DNA of 64,000 bases. Origin: Paenibacillus elgii NBRC 100335 (GTDB lineage: Bacteria > Bacillota > Bacilli > Paenibacillales > NBRC-103111). The notes under the pieces were generated by a model that searched no databases, was not told the origin of the DNA, and was given only the letters and a program-made list of their open reading frames with translations. The position numbers were made by a program, and so were the translations under genes. The stretch is taken from the NCBI RefSeq assembly GCF_004000865.1, contig NZ_BIMB01000028.1, positions 26,807 through 90,806 on the forward strand, read 5' to 3'. Shown here piece by piece: positions 42,570 through 51,700 of the stretch (the first letter of the stretch is position 1; every line of letters begins with the position of its first letter).

Positions 42570-45500
42570 TTACATGAAAATTTCGATCACATTGCCGTCT
42601 TCCGACCGGTTGCCCGCAAATTCCCGCTTCCCGATGCGTACGCCGCCCTCCCGGTAACGGTTGGCGACGGGCTTCACCGTCAGTTCGCGGCCATTCATCG
42701 TCACCCGGCTCAGGCCCTGCCCTTGACCGGTCAGATGATACATGAATGTGACCGGAATCCCCATCACCTCGAAATCGAACTCCAGCCCGTCGAGTGACGG
42801 CGGCAGCACCGGATCGATGATCATATCGCCCTCGATCAGACGAATCCCCAAAGCATTAGCAATCAGCTGGTTCATGTAGATTCCCGGACCGCTGGAATAA
42901 ATTCTCCAGCCGCCCTTCACCGGCACCGAGCCGTTGCGCAATTCGTCAAAGCGCTCCTGCGCCTCGTAGCGGGTGCTGAACTTCGCATCGGAGCTGCTGA
43001 AGTAGGCGTTGCTTTGACGAAGCTCCGCGTTCGGCACGACGCTCCGAAGGCCGACCGGGTTAATCGTGGCCAGCCCCTTCCACACCTCGTCCGGTTTGCC
43101 GAGCTTGGCCATCGCCTCGATAAAGCGGATATGGGCGTGAACGTACTGCAGGCCGATTTCCCTGCCTACGTTAGCCGCCTGCTCGGCCCGCTTGAACTGC
43201 TTGCTGACGCCCCCGGTATAATTCGCCGGGCGATCCATCAGCCGGACGCCGTCCGGATAGAACAGCTTCTCCTTGATGATCCGGTAATGGGCCTCCGCCT
43301 GCTCCTGCGTCAGCAGCTCGCCGATCATGCTGCGCGTCATCGGCAGCAGCCGGTAGCGGATGCCGGTTTTCGTATCCGACGGATGCAGCATCAGCTCGGC
43401 TTCACCCGGCTGCTCCATGTACACGAATCCGGGAATGACGTCGGATTGCAGCATATACCGGTTAAAGTCCTCCCGAATGCCTTCACCAAGCTGTTTCAGC
43501 TCGGCCGCCGTCTCCGTGTCCACTTCCGCCAAAGCCGCGGCGAGCTGGCTGAATACTTGATACGTCAAGGCGACGGTCCAGCTACTGATCAAATAGCGTT
43601 TCAACTGGGCATTCGCCGGCTGGAGCGTATCGTCCCAATCCCCGTCGCCGTACGAAGATAAGTGCGTGCCGTGCAGAAAGTGCCGCTTGATATAATCAAG
43701 CTGCTTTTTGGCATGCTCCAGCACTGTCTCGGTCTGTTCCGTGAACGTAAAGCCGCCGCGCTTCGTATAGGGCAGCCGCACTCCCAAAATGGAAGTATCC
43801 CCGGTCGCCGTCAAATAATCGCTCAGCACCTTAAGCGGCCACACGATAATATCGCCATGGCTTTCTTCCTGCTGGATGAAGGCGTACCGGTCGAACATGA
43901 ACCATTGCGGCCAGTTCCCGTCGTCCTCGTATTGATGCGAATACACGGTGGTCAAGATGTCTCGCACCACATCGTATTTTTGCGTCGCCAAAAAGTATTC
44001 CGTCGGCCCCTGGCACACGTCGCGCGTCCCCCATGCCGCCCCGCCATATTGCTCCAGACCATGCGGCACCGAGAAGTGAACCAGCATATTGTGCGTATAC
44101 CACCATGCAAGCGTGTTAAGCTTGTCCAGCTCGTCCGGCCGTTCACCGCGCAGGGTCAAGCGGAAGCCGTTCATGACCGATCGGTAAAACTCGCGATACC
44201 GCTCGATTTCCGCATCGGCATCCCTTTCGGCAAACGGCAGCTCTTCCCCATGCAGCGAGCCTTGCACCGTCACGGTCCATTCGCTGCTTGCGCTGAGTGC
44301 GAGGACGACCAGCGAAGCCGAGCACGGCTCCGCGTTCGAGACCAGCAGCCGCTCGTCTCCCGTCTGCATGTCGGTGCCTTCGACCCTCATGCGGTAGCAC
44401 AGGCTCGAATAAGCGCGGGCGCTGAGCGACTGGGCGTCCGCATAGAAAGCTAGCGTCCGACCGTCGTCCTGCTGCTCCATGCGGAACGGCAGCTCGTATT
44501 CGGCTGCGTTCATGCACACCTGATTCGAGAGCAGGAAGCGGTAAGGCTTGCCGCTGGCCGTACGGACATGCAGCACAACCTCCGGCGTATCCACGGTCGT
44601 ATAGTTCGTGATCACAAACAGCTCGTCCGCCGTTTTGTAATACCAGCGGGCATAGTTGAAGCCCATCTCGAACATGGACGGCATCGCCAGAAGCCGGTAC
44701 TGCCCGTCCAACTCGACGTAAATGCGCTGCCCCGACGTCTTCGGCACGTTCAGCGCATTGCGGGCGTTGGTCAGCATTTTGTTGAACGACGTATTGCCGA
44801 CCACCAGCTGCGCGTTGAACATCCCGTACATGTACGAGGTCGTCGTGATAACCTGCTCGTTCATCCGGTCGTTGTTCCCGGTCATGAGGATATGTCCGTG
44901 CGGACGCTCCATGCGCAGCTCTTTTTCCTTCAGCACGACGTGCTCGTGGGTATCGGTGAAAAAGGATAGCAGTTCCTCTCCGTCCCGCTCCACTTGCTGG
45001 CGGCTCGGAAACAGGTCTTCGACTTCCTGCCGCGTCATGGACAAGGTGCGCAGTGGCGCTCCGATCTGAGGTGCTGCGCTGACCTTCGCCTGCCAAGAGC
45101 CGGAGGAGGCCGGTGCTGGGGCTGAGGATTCCTGCTCCAGCGCCTCTCGCCATGCGTCCGATACGTCGGCTTCGTATTCCAGGGCGGCTACCGCCTCCGG
45201 GTGGTTGTCCCGGAACAAGCCGTAAAAGACGAATCTCGCTTCGCCGGCCAGCTTGACCCGTTCGGACTGCAGCGCGATATACGCAAATTCATATTGGTAT
45301 ACTTCGTTAGCCAACGAAGCCTTGGTCAAAGCCTCCGGCTCGTTCGTTTCCTTGTAGGACATGCCGAAAAACTGGAAGCCGTCCGTCGAATAACCGGCCG
45401 CTTTCGTGAGACAGCCCTGCTGAAGATAGGGGAACTTCCCCTGCTGCGGCTGATTTTGCCGGGAACAGACGACATACCCCTTCTGCGTGTCCTCGAATAC

Positions 45501-45947
45501 GGCATGGTCGATATATTGGGACAAGTAAGCCTCGTTGCTGCGGACGGCGCCTGGATGGGCGATGCCCACGTCCTGTCCGTAGACGACGTCGACTTCCGCC
45601 TCCTGCCCGTACACGGCAACGTCCCAGAACCATACCCCGCGCGCTGTCAAGCGAAAGGTCACTTCATAGCGAAGCGCGCCGGCCTCGCCTTCCCAGACGA
45701 CGCGACCGCCGTCCACCTGGCGCACACGGCTTGCAGAGTGAACGCCAAGCAAAGGCGTCGCTTCTATGCCGGAGGCCAAGTGCTGCCGCAAAAACAAATT
45801 GTTCAACGATCCGCTAACCGGATCGGACAGCCATTGATTGATCATCGTATCTTGGCAAGCCGCGTCGTACAAATCGCCGCTGTTCAAGAAGGTAAACCGT
45901 AAATTCCCCGCTTCCGCCCGAAACCGGGACGTGTTCAGCATGGTCAT
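42570..45947 (-). CDS. GH94 glycoside phosphorylase, 1,2-beta-oligoglucan phosphorylase type
   Basis: 1125 residues from the ATG at 45947 (a GTG three codons earlier is less well placed after GGAG). Architecture and length fit GH94 enzymes of the 1,2-beta-oligoglucan phosphorylase group: an N-terminal beta domain (about 1-300), a linker, a second beta domain and the helical barrel (about 620-1000). The catalytic general acid aspartate is in GDGDWDDTLQPANAQL (about 769). AAWGTRDVCQGPTEYFLA precedes it. These enzymes use phosphate to split beta-1,2-glucooligosaccharides, giving glucose 1-phosphate inside the cell. It has no signal peptide. It is the last gene of the LacI-controlled locus, but a terminator-like hairpin separates it from the esterase gene. 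Confidence 0.78.
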   Translation of the reverse strand: MTMLNTSRFRAEAGNLRFTFLNSGDLYDAACQDTMINQWLSDPVSGSLNNLFLRQHLASGIEATPLLGVHSASRVRQVDGGRVVWEGEAGALRYEVTFRLTARGVWFWDVAVYGQEAEVDVVYGQDVGIAHPGAVRSNEAYLSQYIDHAVFEDTQKGYVVCSRQNQPQQGKFPYLQQGCLTKAAGYSTDGFQFFGMSYKETNEPEALTKASLANEVYQYEFAYIALQSERVKLAGEARFVFYGLFRDNHPEAVAALEYEADVSDAWREALEQESSAPAPASSGSWQAKVSAAPQIGAPLRTLSMTRQEVEDLFPSRQQVERDGEELLSFFTDTHEHVVLKEKELRMERPHGHILMTGNNDRMNEQVITTTSYMYGMFNAQLVVGNTSFNKMLTNARNALNVPKTSGQRIYVELDGQYRLLAMPSMFEMGFNYARWYYKTADELFVITNYTTVDTPEVVLHVRTASGKPYRFLLSNQVCMNAAEYELPFRMEQQDDGRTLAFYADAQSLSARAYSSLCYRMRVEGTDMQTGDERLLVSNAEPCSASLVVLALSASSEWTVTVQGSLHGEELPFAERDADAEIERYREFYRSVMNGFRLTLRGERPDELDKLNTLAWWYTHNMLVHFSVPHGLEQYGGAAWGTRDVCQGPTEYFLATQKYDVVRDILTTVYSHQYEDDGNWPQWFMFDRYAFIQQEESHGDIIVWPLKVLSDYLTATGDTSILGVRLPYTKRGGFTFTEQTETVLEHAKKQLDYIKRHFLHGTHLSSYGDGDWDDTLQPANAQLKRYLISSWTVALTYQVFSQLAAALAEVDTETAAELKQLGEGIREDFNRYMLQSDVIPGFVYMEQPGEAELMLHPSDTKTGIRYRLLPMTRSMIGELLTQEQAEAHYRIIKEKLFYPDGVRLMDRPANYTGGVSKQFKRAEQAANVGREIGLQYVHAHIRFIEAMAKLGKPDEVWKGLATINPVGLRSVVPNAELRQSNAYFSSSDAKFSTRYEAQERFDELRNGSVPVKGGWRIYSSGPGIYMNQLIANALGIRLIEGDMIIDPVLPPSLDGLEFDFEVMGIPVTFMYHLTGQGQGLSRVTMNGRELTVKPVANRYREGGVRIGKREFAGNRSEDGNVIEIFM

Positions 45948-45981
45948 CGTCTCCACTCCGTTTTCTGTTTATATATGGGTG

Positions 45982-46014
45982 AAAAAAACCGCCGGACACC
46001 ATCGCTCCAGCGGT
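45982..46014 (-). terminator. Internal terminator between esterase and phosphorylase genes
   Basis: On the minus strand ACCGCTGGA pairs with TCCGGCGGT, with one G-U pair, followed by TTTTTTT. It lies 35 bases before the phosphorylase start, so it would reduce or set a lower level of expression of that gene. Confidence 0.8.
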
Positions 46015-46049
46015 CCTTTTTCGAAATCAGTTTTAACCCGAAATCCGCG

Positions 46050-47003
46050 CTAAAAGGAAAGATGCTTTCGGATAAATTCCACTGTGCGGCGGTTCTGGTA
46101 GCCGCTCGTCGCATGTCCCGCGAACGGATGCACTCCGATCTCCTTCGTCGATCTGATCCGGTTGTACGCCGCGAACACGGTTTCCGGCAAGCATACGGTG
46201 TCCTTCAAGCCGACCGACACGAGCACCGGAATCCGGATGCGCTCCGCCAAATTCATGATGTCGAAATAGCTTAACGTCTCCATAACCTTATCCAGATGCT
46301 CCGGGAACCGGTTCACGAATTCCGCCGCTTCGGAGAGCGAGCTGACCGAATTCAGAATGCCGAAGTCCATATGGCACATATTCGGAATATTCGCGACGGA
46401 CAGCACCGGCTTGTCGCTCAAGGCGGAGACCAGCAGCGACAAGCCGCCTCCCTGGCTGTCGCCGGCCACGACGATGCGGCCCGGGTCGACCTCCGGCTGC
46501 GCCGCCGCCCATTCGACGGCTTGCAGCGCATCGACGGCAATGGCCTTGTAGTAGCAGGTCTCCTTATCCAGAATGCCCTGCGTGATCCAGCCTTTCGTCA
46601 TCCCGTACGTATTGTCCAGCCGGTTGCCCGTCTCGCCGCCTTGTCCGCGGATATCAACAGCGAATACCGCCATCCCCATCAGCAGCCAGGAGGCATACTG
46701 CTCGGGATACCCCCGGCCTCCCGTATACCCGTGAAACAAGACGACGCACGGCAGCTTCTCCCGTACCGGAAACTTCGGAAGCAGATACCACCCTTTGATC
46801 GGCGTGTTCGCGAAGCCTTGGTACGTGACATCGTAAGTGTCCATACACGGGAACGGCGTTTCCTGCAGAGTCTGCTGGGCTTGAACCGGCTTGTCGAGCA
46901 CATCGGCCAGCGTCCGGCTCCAGAATGCCTCCAGGTCGACCGGAGCGGTCGGCTCCGGCGCATACCGGTGAAGCTCTTCGATTCGTTTTTGAACTGCGTT
47001 CAT
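46050..47003 (-). CDS. CE7-family esterase (acetyl xylan esterase/cephalosporin C deacetylase)
   Basis: 317 residues, the standard CE7 length, no signal peptide, so cytoplasmic. RGQGG motif (VDIRGQGGETGNR), catalytic serine in VVAGDSQGGGLSL (about 183), aspartate in VGLKDTVCLP and histidine in HPFAGHATSG. It deacetylates short acetylated sugars after uptake. Sitting between a sugar importer and a glucan phosphorylase, it could remove acetyl or similar groups from the imported oligosaccharide so the phosphorylase can act; this link is inferred. The ribosome site is weak. Confidence 0.9.
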   Translation of the reverse strand: MNAVQKRIEELHRYAPEPTAPVDLEAFWSRTLADVLDKPVQAQQTLQETPFPCMDTYDVTYQGFANTPIKGWYLLPKFPVREKLPCVVLFHGYTGGRGYPEQYASWLLMGMAVFAVDIRGQGGETGNRLDNTYGMTKGWITQGILDKETCYYKAIAVDALQAVEWAAAQPEVDPGRIVVAGDSQGGGLSLLVSALSDKPVLSVANIPNMCHMDFGILNSVSSLSEAAEFVNRFPEHLDKVMETLSYFDIMNLAERIRIPVLVSVGLKDTVCLPETVFAAYNRIRSTKEIGVHPFAGHATSGYQNRRTVEFIRKHLSF

Positions 47004-47032
47004 GCGCTACCGCCCCGCCTTATCGCTAAAAA

Positions 47033-48553
47033 TTATTTTTTCTGCTGCTTATACCATTCGTTGACTTCCTTCGTCCACGCTTCGCCGCCCCGCTTGTTCC
47101 ACTCTGCGGCGAACTTGTCGAAATCCTTGTCGGTCGCTTCGCCAATAACCATCTTCACAGAAAGCCCGCGCATCAGTTGATCCAGGTCGGCGAAGTTTTT
47201 CGAAACGTTGGTCGACGGCATATAAGCGACGGCCGGGCTGACCACGCCAAGCTTGGATACGACGGTCAAATTGTTCTTCACCGCTTCCTGAATGTTCTTC
47301 GGCGCGCTCAGCGGAACGGAGACGAGCGGATCGTTCGGCACGTTCCAGATCAGATAGGCGATCCCATCCTGAGCATACTTATCGCCAATCATCTCGATGG
47401 TGCCATCGGCATTTTTCTTATGGTGAACGCCTTCGACGCCCACCTTGCGAAGCATATGGGCTTCTTGCCCCGCCTGCCAATCGAGCAGCTCGATCGCTTT
47501 TTTCGCCTTCTCCTTGGAGATGTTGGCTGGCAGCACGAACTGTCCGAACATGCCGACGCCGTCCGGGAATCCGGTTTTGCCGTCCTTGCCTACCGGCGGA
47601 GCGATCATGATCAGCTCGGCCTTCGGATCGACCTTCTTCAGATTCGTCACAAAACGGCTGTAATCGCTCGTTTGGGCGCCGAAGAAGATCCCGGCCTTAC
47701 CGCTTTCCAGCGTCTCCCACATCTGGTTGTCCTTCATGACGGTGAAGTTTTTATCGATACCGCCGTCTTTATACAGCTTCGCCAGCCACATCAGCGCTTC
47801 CTTGCGCTGCGGCGTAATGGCGGAGTTCATCAGCGTGCCGTCCTCCATTTTGCGCCAGCCGTTGCCGGTATCGAACGCCATGAAGACCGGGTCCAAGTGA
47901 TAGCCGAGCGTCTGGTTCAGCACGATGCCGACCGTATCTTCCTTGCCGTTCTTGTCCGGGTCGTTCTTGGCAAACTTAACCGCCGTATCGTAAAACTCGT
48001 CCAGCGTCTTCGGGATCGGCAGACCGAGGTTATCCAGCCAATCCTTGCGGATCACGACGGCTCGCTCCATCTGCGCCGGACGCGGAATTCCGTACGTTTT
48101 GCCGTCGATTTTGATGAAATCCCACATCGACTGCGGCAAGTTTTTCAGATTTTTCGTATCTTTAATATAGTCGTCGAGCTGCAGAAAAGCCCCTTGCTTC
48201 GCATATTGCGTAAAGTTCGGGTCCGGGAAGGACATATAATGCGTAATGTCCGGCAGACTGTTGGCGGCTATGGACGCTTTCAGCTTTTCCGGATATTGGG
48301 CCGAAGGAATCGCCATGGATTCGTATTCGATCCCGACCGCTTCCTCCATCTTTTTCCACACTTCCGTCTTTTGCGGAGGATTGCCGTAAAGCGGGTACAT
48401 CATGCTGATCTTCTGCTTTTTCCCGGAATCCCCGGACGCTGCGCCCTCTTTCCCCGTACCGCCCGATTTGTCTCCGCAGCCGGTCACCGTTACCAAAGCT
48501 GCAACAAGGGCCAAGGACGAGATTTGTTTCCACCGTTTTCCCGATACTTTCAT
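47033..48553 (-). CDS. Sugar-binding lipoprotein of the Lpl/Ytc type
   Basis: 506 residues. Signal peptide with lipobox LALVAALVTVTGC and a Gly/Lys-rich linker, then a large periplasmic-binding fold (ISMMYPLYGNPPQKTEVWKKMEEAVGI, DITHYMSFPDPNFTQYAKQGAFLQLDDYIKDTKNL, KAGIFFGAQTSDYSRFVTNLKK). The size and pattern fit the LplA/YtcQ group that pairs with LplB/LplC permeases for complex oligosaccharides. GGAGGGG precedes the ATG. No ATPase in the locus; these systems share MsmK/MsmX-type ATPases. Confidence 0.92.
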   Translation of the reverse strand: MKVSGKRWKQISSLALVAALVTVTGCGDKSGGTGKEGAASGDSGKKQKISMMYPLYGNPPQKTEVWKKMEEAVGIEYESMAIPSAQYPEKLKASIAANSLPDITHYMSFPDPNFTQYAKQGAFLQLDDYIKDTKNLKNLPQSMWDFIKIDGKTYGIPRPAQMERAVVIRKDWLDNLGLPIPKTLDEFYDTAVKFAKNDPDKNGKEDTVGIVLNQTLGYHLDPVFMAFDTGNGWRKMEDGTLMNSAITPQRKEALMWLAKLYKDGGIDKNFTVMKDNQMWETLESGKAGIFFGAQTSDYSRFVTNLKKVDPKAELIMIAPPVGKDGKTGFPDGVGMFGQFVLPANISKEKAKKAIELLDWQAGQEAHMLRKVGVEGVHHKKNADGTIEMIGDKYAQDGIAYLIWNVPNDPLVSVPLSAPKNIQEAVKNNLTVVSKLGVVSPAVAYMPSTNVSKNFADLDQLMRGLSVKMVIGEATDKDFDKFAAEWNKRGGEAWTKEVNEWYKQQKK

Positions 48554-48648
48554 GTGAACCCCTCCGTTTTATATGTTCATAACCGCCATAACCTATATGG
48601 TCAGAACCGCGCCGCAGCGCCGCTCGTGAACCCAACCGCTGATACCGC

Positions 48649-49530
48649 TCATCCCTTTACGGAGCCGAGAAGCACGCCTTTGGCAAAATGCTTTTGCAGA
48701 AACGGATACACCACCAGAATCGGAAGCGTCGAAACGACGATCGCCGCCATCTGAATCGTGACCGGAAGAATGTCCTGTCCCCCCGAGAAGCCCGATTGTC
48801 CCATGACATCCTGCGTTGAGCCCTGGAAAATCATTTGCCGCAAGAACACCTGTACGGTCCACAGCTCCGGCTTCGTGATGTAGAGAACCGCGTTGAAAAA
48901 CTGGTTCCAGTTGCCGACCGCATAAAAAAGCGTAAAGGTCGCCAGCGCCGGCATGGACAGCGGAAGCACGATCCGGAACAGCAGACCGAACGTGCGGCAC
49001 CCGTCGATTTTCCCGGCCTCCTCCAGCTCAGAAGGAATGCCCTGAAAGAAGTTTTTCAGAATAATAAGGTTGAATGCACTGATCGCGCCGGGCAAAATGA
49101 GCGACCACACGCTGTCCAGCAGGCCGAGCTTGTTAACGACGATATACGTCGGAATCATGCCGCCGCTGAACAGGATCGTAATCGTCACGAGCAGCAGCAC
49201 CGTTTCTCTGCCGGGCAGCGTCTTCTTGGAAAGCGGATACGCCATAAAGGTCGTCAGGGCCAGATTGACGAACGTTCCTCCGACCGTCGTCACCGCCGTG
49301 ATGTACAGTGACCGGACAAAATTGGTATTGCCCAGAATCGTGCTGTACGCATCGAACGAAAAACGGTCCGGCCATAAAATGATCCCGCCGCGCAGCACCT
49401 GCTCCATGGGCGATAGCGACGTCGCCAAGATGTAAACGAATGGAAATAACGAGCTTAGTGCAAGCAAGATGAGCACAAGCGCGATCGCCCCATCGGCGAT
49501 CCGGTCCGTCCAGGTTGCTCTACTGTTCAT
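48649..49530 (-). CDS. Carbohydrate ABC permease, LplC/YtcP type
   Basis: 293 residues, six membrane helices. Family features: YILATSLSPMEQVLRGGIILWP near the N-terminus and the coupling loop IPSELEEAGKIDGCRTFGLLFRIVLPLSMPALATF. It ends in the typical KGVLLGSVKG. GGGAGGGAC precedes the ATG. Works with the LplB-type permease encoded just upstream. Confidence 0.94.
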   Translation of the reverse strand: MNSRATWTDRIADGAIALVLILLALSSLFPFVYILATSLSPMEQVLRGGIILWPDRFSFDAYSTILGNTNFVRSLYITAVTTVGGTFVNLALTTFMAYPLSKKTLPGRETVLLLVTITILFSGGMIPTYIVVNKLGLLDSVWSLILPGAISAFNLIILKNFFQGIPSELEEAGKIDGCRTFGLLFRIVLPLSMPALATFTLFYAVGNWNQFFNAVLYITKPELWTVQVFLRQMIFQGSTQDVMGQSGFSGGQDILPVTIQMAAIVVSTLPILVVYPFLQKHFAKGVLLGSVKG

Positions 49531-49547
49531 TGTGCAAGTCCCTCCCC

Positions 49548-50486
49548 CTAGAACACGCCTTCTTCGCCGAATTTTTTGGCCAATTTGTTCGCTCCAAGCA
49601 CCAAGATCAGACCGACGACCGATTTAAACAGACCGACCGCGACACCGAAGCTGAACCTTCCGCCGCCGAGACCTACGCCGCCGATGCCTTCGCGGTAAAC
49701 GAACGTCTCAAACACATCGCCGACCGGGTACACCAGATCGTTGAGCATCAGGAAGATTTGCTCGAAGCCGACATCCAGCACGTTGCCGAGCCGCAAAATG
49801 AGCAGAATCAGAATCGTGCTGCGCAGCGCGGGCAGCGTCACGTGCCATAGCTTGTGCCAGCGGTTCGCGCCGTCGACGGTCGCCGCTTCGTACAGCTGCG
49901 TGTCCACGCCGGAAAGCGCTGCCAAAAAGATAATGGTTCCCCACCCGACTTCCTTCCAAATGTTCTGGAGCACAATCATCGTCCGGAACGAATCGGGGTC
50001 AGCCAGGAAGTTATGCGCTTCGCCGCCGAACGAGACGATGAGTTGGTTTACCAAGCCCGTTTCGGTATTGAGCAGGATATACGTGATCGAGCCGACCACG
50101 ACCCAGGATATAAAATGCGGCAGGTAAACGATCGTCTGGATTGTGCGCTTGAACCATTCCCGCAGCAACTCATTGAGCAGCAGCGCCACAATGATCGGGG
50201 CCGGGAAATAAAACACGATATTATAAAAGCTGATCAGCAGCGTGTTGCGCAGCAGCCGCCAAAACTGATCGTATTGGAACAAATCAACGAAGTGCCGGAA
50301 GCCGACCCACTCGCTGCCCGTCACGCCGAGAAACGGACTGTATTCTTGAAACGCCATGATGATCCCGAACATCGGCACATACTTGAAAATCAGGAAGTAC
50401 AGCAAGCCTGGGAGCAAGAGCAGGTAAAGCTCCCAGTGCGTAAATATTCTTCTCGTAAGCGAAACGTTCCCGACTAACGATTTCAA
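49548..50486 (-). CDS. Carbohydrate ABC permease, LplB/YtePQ type
   Basis: About 312 residues from a TTG at 50486 that overlaps the LacI stop (TTGA), with AAGGGG 8 bases upstream; the longer frame lies inside the LacI gene. Signatures: HWELYLLLLPGLLYFLIFKYVPMFGIIMAFQEYSPF, coupling loop LYEAATVDGANRWHKLWHVTLPALRSTI, C-terminus VNLILVLGANKLAKKFGEEGVF-like. Forms the channel with the LplC-type partner. Confidence 0.92.
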   Translation of the reverse strand: MKSLVGNVSLTRRIFTHWELYLLLLPGLLYFLIFKYVPMFGIIMAFQEYSPFLGVTGSEWVGFRHFVDLFQYDQFWRLLRNTLLISFYNIVFYFPAPIIVALLLNELLREWFKRTIQTIVYLPHFISWVVVGSITYILLNTETGLVNQLIVSFGGEAHNFLADPDSFRTMIVLQNIWKEVGWGTIIFLAALSGVDTQLYEAATVDGANRWHKLWHVTLPALRSTILILLILRLGNVLDVGFEQIFLMLNDLVYPVGDVFETFVYREGIGGVGLGGGRFSFGVAVGLFKSVVGLILVLGANKLAKKFGEEGVF

Positions 50487-51505
50487 GTCTCCATCCCCTT
50501 CCCGCGATTCGGAGCAAGCCGAGGAGGCTGGCAAGACAGGCGCTCGATCAGCTCGATTTTTAATTTATACGACTTGTTGACGTATTCCCCACCCATCGCC
50601 TGGAACACAAGATGCGCAGCCATGGTGCCCATTTCGTACTTGGGCTGCCGGACTGTCGTTAAGGGAGGAGATAAATATTCCGCCACCTGAATATCGTCGA
50701 AGCCGACGATCGATACGTCCCCCGGCACGCTCAGGCCGAATTCGCGAAGCGCCTTGTAGCCGCCGATCGCCATTTCATCGTTGCCGTAGAAGATCGCAGT
50801 GGGACGCTCTTCCTGCATGAGCAGCACCTTGGTCGAATGATAGCCGCCCTCTTCCGTGAAATTGCCGACCAGCATCCATTTCGTATTGGCGATTCCTTCT
50901 TCTTGCAGCGCTTTCAAATAGCCTTCTTTACGATGCTGGCTGCCCAGCGAATTGCTCGGCCCCCCGATCCAGGCGATATCGCGGTGTCCCTTCTCCATGA
51001 GATAGCGGGTCGCTTCGTATCCGCCCTGAACGTTATCCGCTGCCACATTCATAATGAAATCACCTTCAACATAACGGTCCATCACGACAATCGGGCAGCC
51101 TTCCCGGGCCGATTCGCGCAGCAGATGCTCGCTGATGTTCGGATCGAGCACGATCGCGCCGTCCACTCTTCGCTCCTGCAAAAATTTATACGCCGTCGAA
51201 TCGGCCCCGCCGACCGAGCTGCATGCAATCAGATCGAAGCCGTTGGACAGCGTGACTTCCTGCGTCCCGCGGATCAGCTCAGAGTAATAAGGCCCCGACA
51301 GGTCGCTTAAAATGAGCAGAATCGTCTTCGTCGACTTGCGCTTGAGATCCATCGCGAAGCCGTTCTTTTGGTAATTCAGCTCCTTGGCTGCCTGCAATAC
51401 CAATTCGCGGGTTTTCGGACTTACTTTATCGCTTCCGCTGAGTGCGTAGGATGCGGTCGAAAGCGCCACTCCCGCATGCTTTGCAACGTCTTTAATCGTA
51501 ACCAT
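50483..51505 (-). CDS. LacI-family repressor of the sugar locus
   Basis: 340 residues from the ATG at 51505 (GGGGGGA ahead). HTH MVTIKDVAKHAGVALSTASYALSGSDKVSPKTRE (about 1-35), hinge, then the sugar-binding core (TKTILLILSDLSGPYYSELIRGTQEV, RVDGAIVLDPN, FYGNDEMAIGGYKALREFGLSVPGDVSIVGFDDIQVAEYLSPPLTTVRQP). First gene of the sugar operon, with a consensus promoter and a 16-base perfect palindrome between that promoter and its own start, so it probably represses the whole locus and is released by the imported sugar. Confidence 0.93.
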   Translation of the reverse strand: MVTIKDVAKHAGVALSTASYALSGSDKVSPKTRELVLQAAKELNYQKNGFAMDLKRKSTKTILLILSDLSGPYYSELIRGTQEVTLSNGFDLIACSSVGGADSTAYKFLQERRVDGAIVLDPNISEHLLRESAREGCPIVVMDRYVEGDFIMNVAADNVQGGYEATRYLMEKGHRDIAWIGGPSNSLGSQHRKEGYLKALQEEGIANTKWMLVGNFTEEGGYHSTKVLLMQEERPTAIFYGNDEMAIGGYKALREFGLSVPGDVSIVGFDDIQVAEYLSPPLTTVRQPKYEMGTMAAHLVFQAMGGEYVNKSYKLKIELIERLSCQPPRLAPNRGKGMET

Positions 51506-51535
51506 AGTTCCCCCCGATAAAGCCATCCGAAATTT

Positions 51536-51551
51536 ATCGAAACGTTTCGAT
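51536..51551. promoter_or_regulatory. LacI operator
   Basis: ATCGAAACGTTTCGAT is a perfect 16-base palindrome with the central CG usual in LacI-family sites. It starts 8 bases after the -10, where bound repressor would block transcription. Confidence 0.85.
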
Positions 51552-51559
51552 TTGTTTTT

Positions 51560-51588
51560 ATTATAGCTCCGGAAAAAGGATTGGTCAA
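51560..51588 (-). promoter_or_regulatory. Promoter of the LacI/sugar operon
   Basis: TTGACC (51583-51588), 17 bases, TATAAT (51560-51565) on the minus strand; a near-consensus housekeeping promoter. Confidence 0.85.
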
Positions 51589-51638
51589 TGCGGGTCATAA
51601 AAGCGTCACAGAATGAGGAGCGGGGACAGTCGAGTCAC

Positions 51639-51670
51639 GAAAAAAGCACCGGCCTTCAGGCCGATGCTTT
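51639..51670 (-). terminator. Terminator of the SPFH/zinc-ribbon operon
   Basis: On the minus strand AAAGCATCGGCC and GGCCGGTGCTTT pair around TGAA, followed by TTTTTTC. Confidence 0.88.
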
Positions 51671-51700
51671 AGTGGTCGTTTTGCGTATAGAGGCTTGCTC

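Noticed and set aside
44143..45153. Minus-strand frame of 336 codons inside the GH94 gene
   Set aside because: Out-of-frame shadow of a clear GH94 protein.
47177..48754. Plus-strand frame of 525 codons
   Set aside because: Opposite the sugar-binding lipoprotein gene, which has a lipobox and ribosome site; no family features in the antisense frame.
51536..51551. CcpA cre site before the LacI gene
   Set aside because: A perfect 16-base palindrome next to a LacI gene and its promoter is better explained as that repressor's operator.
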